Assembly (NCBI GenBank): GCA_910577115.1
Contig: CAJTMC010000049.1
Location: 1-26,611, forward strand
From: an uncultured Lachnospiraceae bacterium
GTDB lineage: Bacteria; Bacillota; Clostridia; Lachnospirales; Lachnospiraceae
Reading direction: 5' to 3'
Length of the DNA stretch: 26,611 nt
Shown: piece by piece, positions 24,439-26,611 of the stretch
Layout: each line of letters starts with the position of its first letter
How positions within the stretch are numbered: position 1 is the first letter of the stretch
Made by a program: the position numbers and the translations under genes
Notes under the pieces: model-generated
Databases searched by the model: none
The model's input: the letters and a program-made list of their open reading frames with translations, nothing else
What the model was told of the DNA's origin: nothing

Positions 24439-24496
24439 TATTTTAGTGTTTCTAATAAGGACAACTATTATTTCTAAAAAAGAGAGGAGCAGTATT

Positions 24497-25693
24497 ATGC
24501 CAAAATTAAACGAAAATTATTTAAATCTAAAGGAGAGTTATCTTTTCTCCGAGATTGCACACCGCGTAAATTCCTACATATCAGCAAATCACGATAAAAA
24601 AGTAATCCGACTTGGAATTGGAGATGTCACCCTTCCGATTGGATCCACAGTAATCTCACAGCTCCACGAAGGTGTGGACGCCCTTGCAAGTGCCGAAACC
24701 TTCAAAGGTTACGGCCCGGAACAAGGCTACGCATTCTTGCGCGAAGCAATCGTTGACTACTACAAACGAAATGGCGTTGCGATAGAATCCGACGAAGTGT
24801 TCGTTTCCGACGGGGCGAAAAGTGATACAGGTAACATTACGGATTTATTTGACAAAGATAACGTAATCCTTATCCCCGATCCTGTATATCCCGTATATGT
24901 CGACACAAATATTATGAACGGCAGAAATATTACCTACATTGACGCAAACGCGGAAAACAATTTTCTCCCCATGCCTGATCACAGTGTACATGCAGATATT
25001 ATCTATATCTGTTCCCCTAATAATCCTACCGGCGCTGCCTACAACAAAGAACAGTTAAAGGAATGGGTCGATTATGCGCTCAAAAATGACGCAATTATTC
25101 TCTATGATTCGGCGTATGAATGTTTTATCACCGACGAAACGCTTCCAAGAAGTATTTTTGCAATTGAGGGCGCCAAAAAATGCGCAATCGAATTTTGCTC
25201 CCTCTCAAAAACAGCAGGCTTCACCGGTACACGCTGCGGCTACACCATTGTTCCCAAAGACTTAACATTCACCGCATCAACCGGTGCAGAGCTATCTTTA
25301 AATGCGATGTGGAACCGCCGTCAGACAACAAAGTTTAACGGTGTATCCTACATCGTCCAAAAAGGCGCCACTGCCGCTTTCTCTGTTGAAGGTATGGCAC
25401 AATGTAAGGAAAACATCAAATATTATCAGGAAAACGCCCGCATCATTGCAGAAGGCCTTGCCAAAAAGAATATCCGGTATTTCGGCGGTGTAAATTCCCC
25501 TTATATTTGGTTTGAATGTCCAAACAATATGGATTCATGGGATTTCTTCGATTACCTGCTAAACAACGCACAGGTCGTTGGAACCCCCGGTGCAGGTTTT
25601 GGTAAAAACGGGCAGAAATTTTTCCGCCTTACTTCCTTTGGAAATCGCGAAAATACAATTGAAGCCATGAAGCGAATTGATAAATTATTCTAA
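24497..25693 (+). CDS. dapL: LL-diaminopimelate aminotransferase
   Basis: 398 residues, a fold-type I PLP enzyme that converts tetrahydrodipicolinate directly to LL-diaminopimelate, giving lysine and peptidoglycan precursor. Signatures: IRLGIGDVTLPI (about 37-48), YGPEQGYAFLREAI, ICSPNNPTGAAY, LYDSAYE, and SLSKTAGFTGTRCGY with the PLP lysine K238. I start at ATG 24497, seven bases after AGGAG; the longer open frame from 24410 would include the promoter itself and is not real. A 33-bp direct repeat spans the promoter region, and a strong hairpin terminator follows. It is monocistronic. Confidence 0.96.
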   Translation: MPKLNENYLNLKESYLFSEIAHRVNSYISANHDKKVIRLGIGDVTLPIGSTVISQLHEGVDALASAETFKGYGPEQGYAFLREAIVDYYKRNGVAIESDEVFVSDGAKSDTGNITDLFDKDNVILIPDPVYPVYVDTNIMNGRNITYIDANAENNFLPMPDHSVHADIIYICSPNNPTGAAYNKEQLKEWVDYALKNDAIILYDSAYECFITDETLPRSIFAIEGAKKCAIEFCSLSKTAGFTGTRCGYTIVPKDLTFTASTGAELSLNAMWNRRQTTKFNGVSYIVQKGATAAFSVEGMAQCKENIKYYQENARIIAEGLAKKNIRYFGGVNSPYIWFECPNNMDSWDFFDYLLNNAQVVGTPGAGFGKNGQKFFRLTSFGNRENTIEAMKRIDKLF

Positions 25694-25726
25694 AACAAAT
25701 TGCCGAATGCAATTTTCCGAATACAA

Positions 25727-25760
25727 AAAATCCCTGTAAGAAATTACTTACAGGGATTTT
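25727..25760. terminator. Bidirectional terminator between dapL and the cold-shock gene
   Basis: A perfect 14-bp stem, AAAATCCCTGTAAG (25727-25740) with CTTACAGGGATTTT (25747-25760), and a six-base loop. The minus strand continues into more T, and the plus strand ends in TTTT, so it can end both the dapL transcript and the convergent csp transcript. Confidence 0.9.
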
Positions 25761-25847
25761 CAGACTCTTTTTAAAAGACGCATCCTGCTTATATCTGTAA
25801 AAAGTATCCGCAATGGCGGGACTGACATCTTACCAAACGTATACCGA

Positions 25848-26060
25848 TTAGGCAATTGTAACGTTTGCTGCTCTGAGCTTAGCACTGTTCTTCGGATCCT
25901 GCTCAATATCAAATACAACCTTCTGACCTTCTTCGAGAGTCTTATAGCCATCTGTATTGATTGCTGAGAAATGTACAAAAACATCCTCTCCTGTGCCCTC
26001 ATTTGTGATGAAGCCATAACCCTTCTGAGCATTAAACCACTTTACTGTACCGTTATTCAT
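25848..26060 (-). CDS. Cold-shock domain protein
   Basis: 70 residues, a single OB-fold nucleic-acid-binding protein of the CspA/CspB family that acts as an RNA chaperone. RNP1 (KGYGFI) and RNP2 (VFVHF) are intact and the N-terminal GTVKWFNAQKG is standard. The start is ATG 26060, eight bases after GGAGG; the apparent upstream ATG at 26075 overlaps that site. A good promoter at 26227-26255 gives a leader of about 160 nt, typical of cold-shock genes whose leader folds control translation. It ends at the bidirectional terminator. Which csp paralogue it is cannot be decided. Confidence 0.95.
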   Translation of the reverse strand: MNNGTVKWFNAQKGYGFITNEGTGEDVFVHFSAINTDGYKTLEEGQKVVFDIEQDPKNSAKLRAANVTIA

Positions 26061-26226
26061 TCTTAGAACCTCCATTAAAAATATTTACGTATTCGTTCGT
26101 CCTTACACCTAAAAAAGCTGAAATTATTAAGTATTTTCATCGTTACAGAAAAATAACTTGCACTGCAATTCAAATGGAATGATTTGCAGAACAAGTCAGC
26201 TAATAGTTCTAATTGAATACTATAAA

Positions 26227-26255
26227 ATTCTATCACCTTTATACTTTAAAGTCAA
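26227..26255 (-). promoter_or_regulatory. Promoter of the cold-shock gene
   Basis: On the minus strand TTGACT (26255-26250), a 17-bp spacer and TAGAAT (26232-26227) form a good housekeeping promoter. It lies between the tRNA gene and csp and sets the long csp leader (about 26220 to 26061). Confidence 0.75.
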
Positions 26256-26303
26256 CAAATTTTTCAGAAAATAACAAAAAAATATAACAGCTCAATCATT
26301 GCC

Positions 26304-26334
26304 AGTTCAAACATAATTGAACTATTACAAAAAA
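26304..26334 (-). terminator. T run and hairpin after the tRNA gene
   Basis: The minus strand reads TTTTTT directly after the tRNA 3' base, and an AGTTCAA/TTGAACT hairpin (26304-26310 with 26317-26323) follows. This could end the rRNA operon transcript, though the T run precedes the hairpin rather than following it, and a further T-rich stretch lies at about 26276-26284. Confidence 0.4.
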
Positions 26335-26408
26335 TAGCGAAGGGGGGACTTGAACCCTCGACACCACGGGTATGAACCGTGTGCTCTAGCCAGCTGAGCT
26401 ACTTCGCC
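26335..26408 (-). tRNA. tRNA-Met (anticodon CAT), elongator type
   Basis: 74 nt without an encoded CCA. On the minus strand: acceptor GGCGAAG/CTTCGCT, D arm AGCTCAGCTGGCTAGAGC, anticodon arm CACGG-TTCATAC-CCGTG with CAT, T loop TTCAAGT, discriminator A. The first acceptor pair is G-T and the T stem GAGGG/CCCCC has one A-C mismatch. It lacks the initiator-type C1-A72 mismatch and the three anticodon-stem GC pairs of an initiator, so it reads as elongator Met; tRNA-Ile2 (CAT) is a less likely alternative. It lies about 130 bp downstream of the 23S gene in the same direction. Confidence 0.92.
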
Positions 26409-26539
26409 ATTTTATCTACTGAGGTTGTTCCCTCAAAACCGAACACAAAAACTTTATGCTTTCTGTTTTATCCTGTCCTTCTGTATCCTATCTACAGCAT
26501 ACCTGCCTTAAAGGCCTTCCTTTTTTAGGCTGCCTTCCA
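26409..26539 (-). other. 23S to tRNA spacer, no 5S rRNA
   Basis: 131 bp. It is large enough for a 5S gene, but I see none of the 5S landmarks (for example a CCGAAC loop with its helices). It contains GTTCGGTTTTGAGGGAAC (minus strand), a sequence typical of rRNA operon spacers in Firmicutes, and an AAGGCCTT palindrome near the 23S end. Confidence 0.6.
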
Positions 26540-26611
26540 GGATAAGCCTTCGACCTATTAGTAGCATTCAGCTTAATACATTGCTGCACTTACACCCATG
26601 CCCTATCTACC
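26540..26611 (-). rRNA. 23S rRNA, 3' end only
   Basis: The minus strand reads GGGCATGGGTGTAAGTGCAG then AAGCTGAATGCTACTAATAG and GTCGAAGGCTTATCC, the characteristic last helices of bacterial 23S rRNA. About 72 bases are in the window; the gene continues past the right edge. The 3' end is placed at the CTTATCC that would pair with the 5' end, to within a few bases. Confidence 0.88.

Larger units (their letters stand above)
24098..24496. other. Divergent regulatory region between the DUF436 gene and dapL
   Basis: 399 bp without a credible gene. On the minus strand a TATAAT at 24125-24120 could serve the DUF436 gene, with TTGTGT as a poor -35 at 19 bp. A small inverted repeat, ATTCC-N5-GGAAT (24164-24178), lies about 40 bp upstream of it. 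The right half carries a 33-bp direct repeat and the dapL promoter. A long lysine riboswitch is not present: the predicted dapL leader is only about 50 nt. Confidence 0.6.

Noticed and set aside
24410..24496. Extended N terminus of dapL from an upstream start
   Set aside because: It would begin at the -35 of the promoter and skip a perfect ribosome binding site; family members start at MPKLNENYL-like sequence.
24440..24496. Lysine riboswitch in front of dapL
   Set aside because: The leader is about 50 nt, far too short for that riboswitch, and no multi-helix structure is visible.

Overview
The window looks like chromosome of an anaerobic Gram-positive Firmicute, most probably a gut Lachnospiraceae-type clostridium. 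The reasons are a PolC-type replicative polymerase, a methionine aminopeptidase with an N-terminal SEC-C zinc motif, a Gx/NusG_II gene pair, an LL-diaminopimelate aminotransferase, strong AGGAGG-type ribosome binding sites, moderate-to-low GC and a very large secreted CAP/Ig-repeat protein. The genus cannot be fixed from what I can see.

Layout. (1) 1-4754: a secreted protein of about 1,548 residues on the minus strand, with a Thr/Glu-rich stalk, two tandem thioredoxin-like domains, a CAP domain and a long C-terminal array of Ig-like, chitobiase-type and InlB-type repeats. (2) 5182-8075, plus strand, AT-rich: an AgrC/LytTR-type two-component locus with a GHKL sensor whose phospho-acceptor His is replaced, a LytTR response regulator, and a second, paralogous sensor that is frameshifted in a T7 run and cut off after its H-box. 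(3) 8093-22385, minus strand: a long housekeeping cluster. In transcription order it is pyrH, frr, uppS, cdsA, dxr, rseP, ispG, polC, map, a NusG_II protein, a Gx transporter and dinB. It joins pyrimidine supply, ribosome recycling, undecaprenyl/isoprenoid and phospholipid synthesis, intramembrane proteolysis, DNA replication and translesion synthesis. (4) 22445-24097, minus strand: a membrane-anchored NodB polysaccharide deacetylase and a DUF436/TIGR01440 protein. (5) 24497-25693, plus strand: dapL, with a clear promoter lying in one copy of a 33-bp direct repeat. (6) 25848-26060, minus strand: a cold-shock protein with a long 5' leader. (7) 26335-26611, minus strand: elongator tRNA-Met(CAT) and the 3' end of a 23S rRNA gene, with no 5S rRNA between them.

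The housekeeping cluster is tightly packed, with stop/start overlaps or direct abutment at Gx/dinB, NusG_II/Gx and uppS/cdsA. It is interrupted by a terminator-like hairpin and a nested palindrome between frr and uppS, by a CRP-like palindrome between cdsA and dxr, and by two hairpins between ispG and polC. I did not find a clearly new defence or mobile system. The most unusual items are the paired defective sensor kinases (one without the phospho-acceptor His, one without the ATPase domain), the Shine-Dalgarno-bearing minisatellite at the uppS/cdsA junction, the duplicated thioredoxin-like modules in the CAP protein and the duplicated dapL promoter segment.
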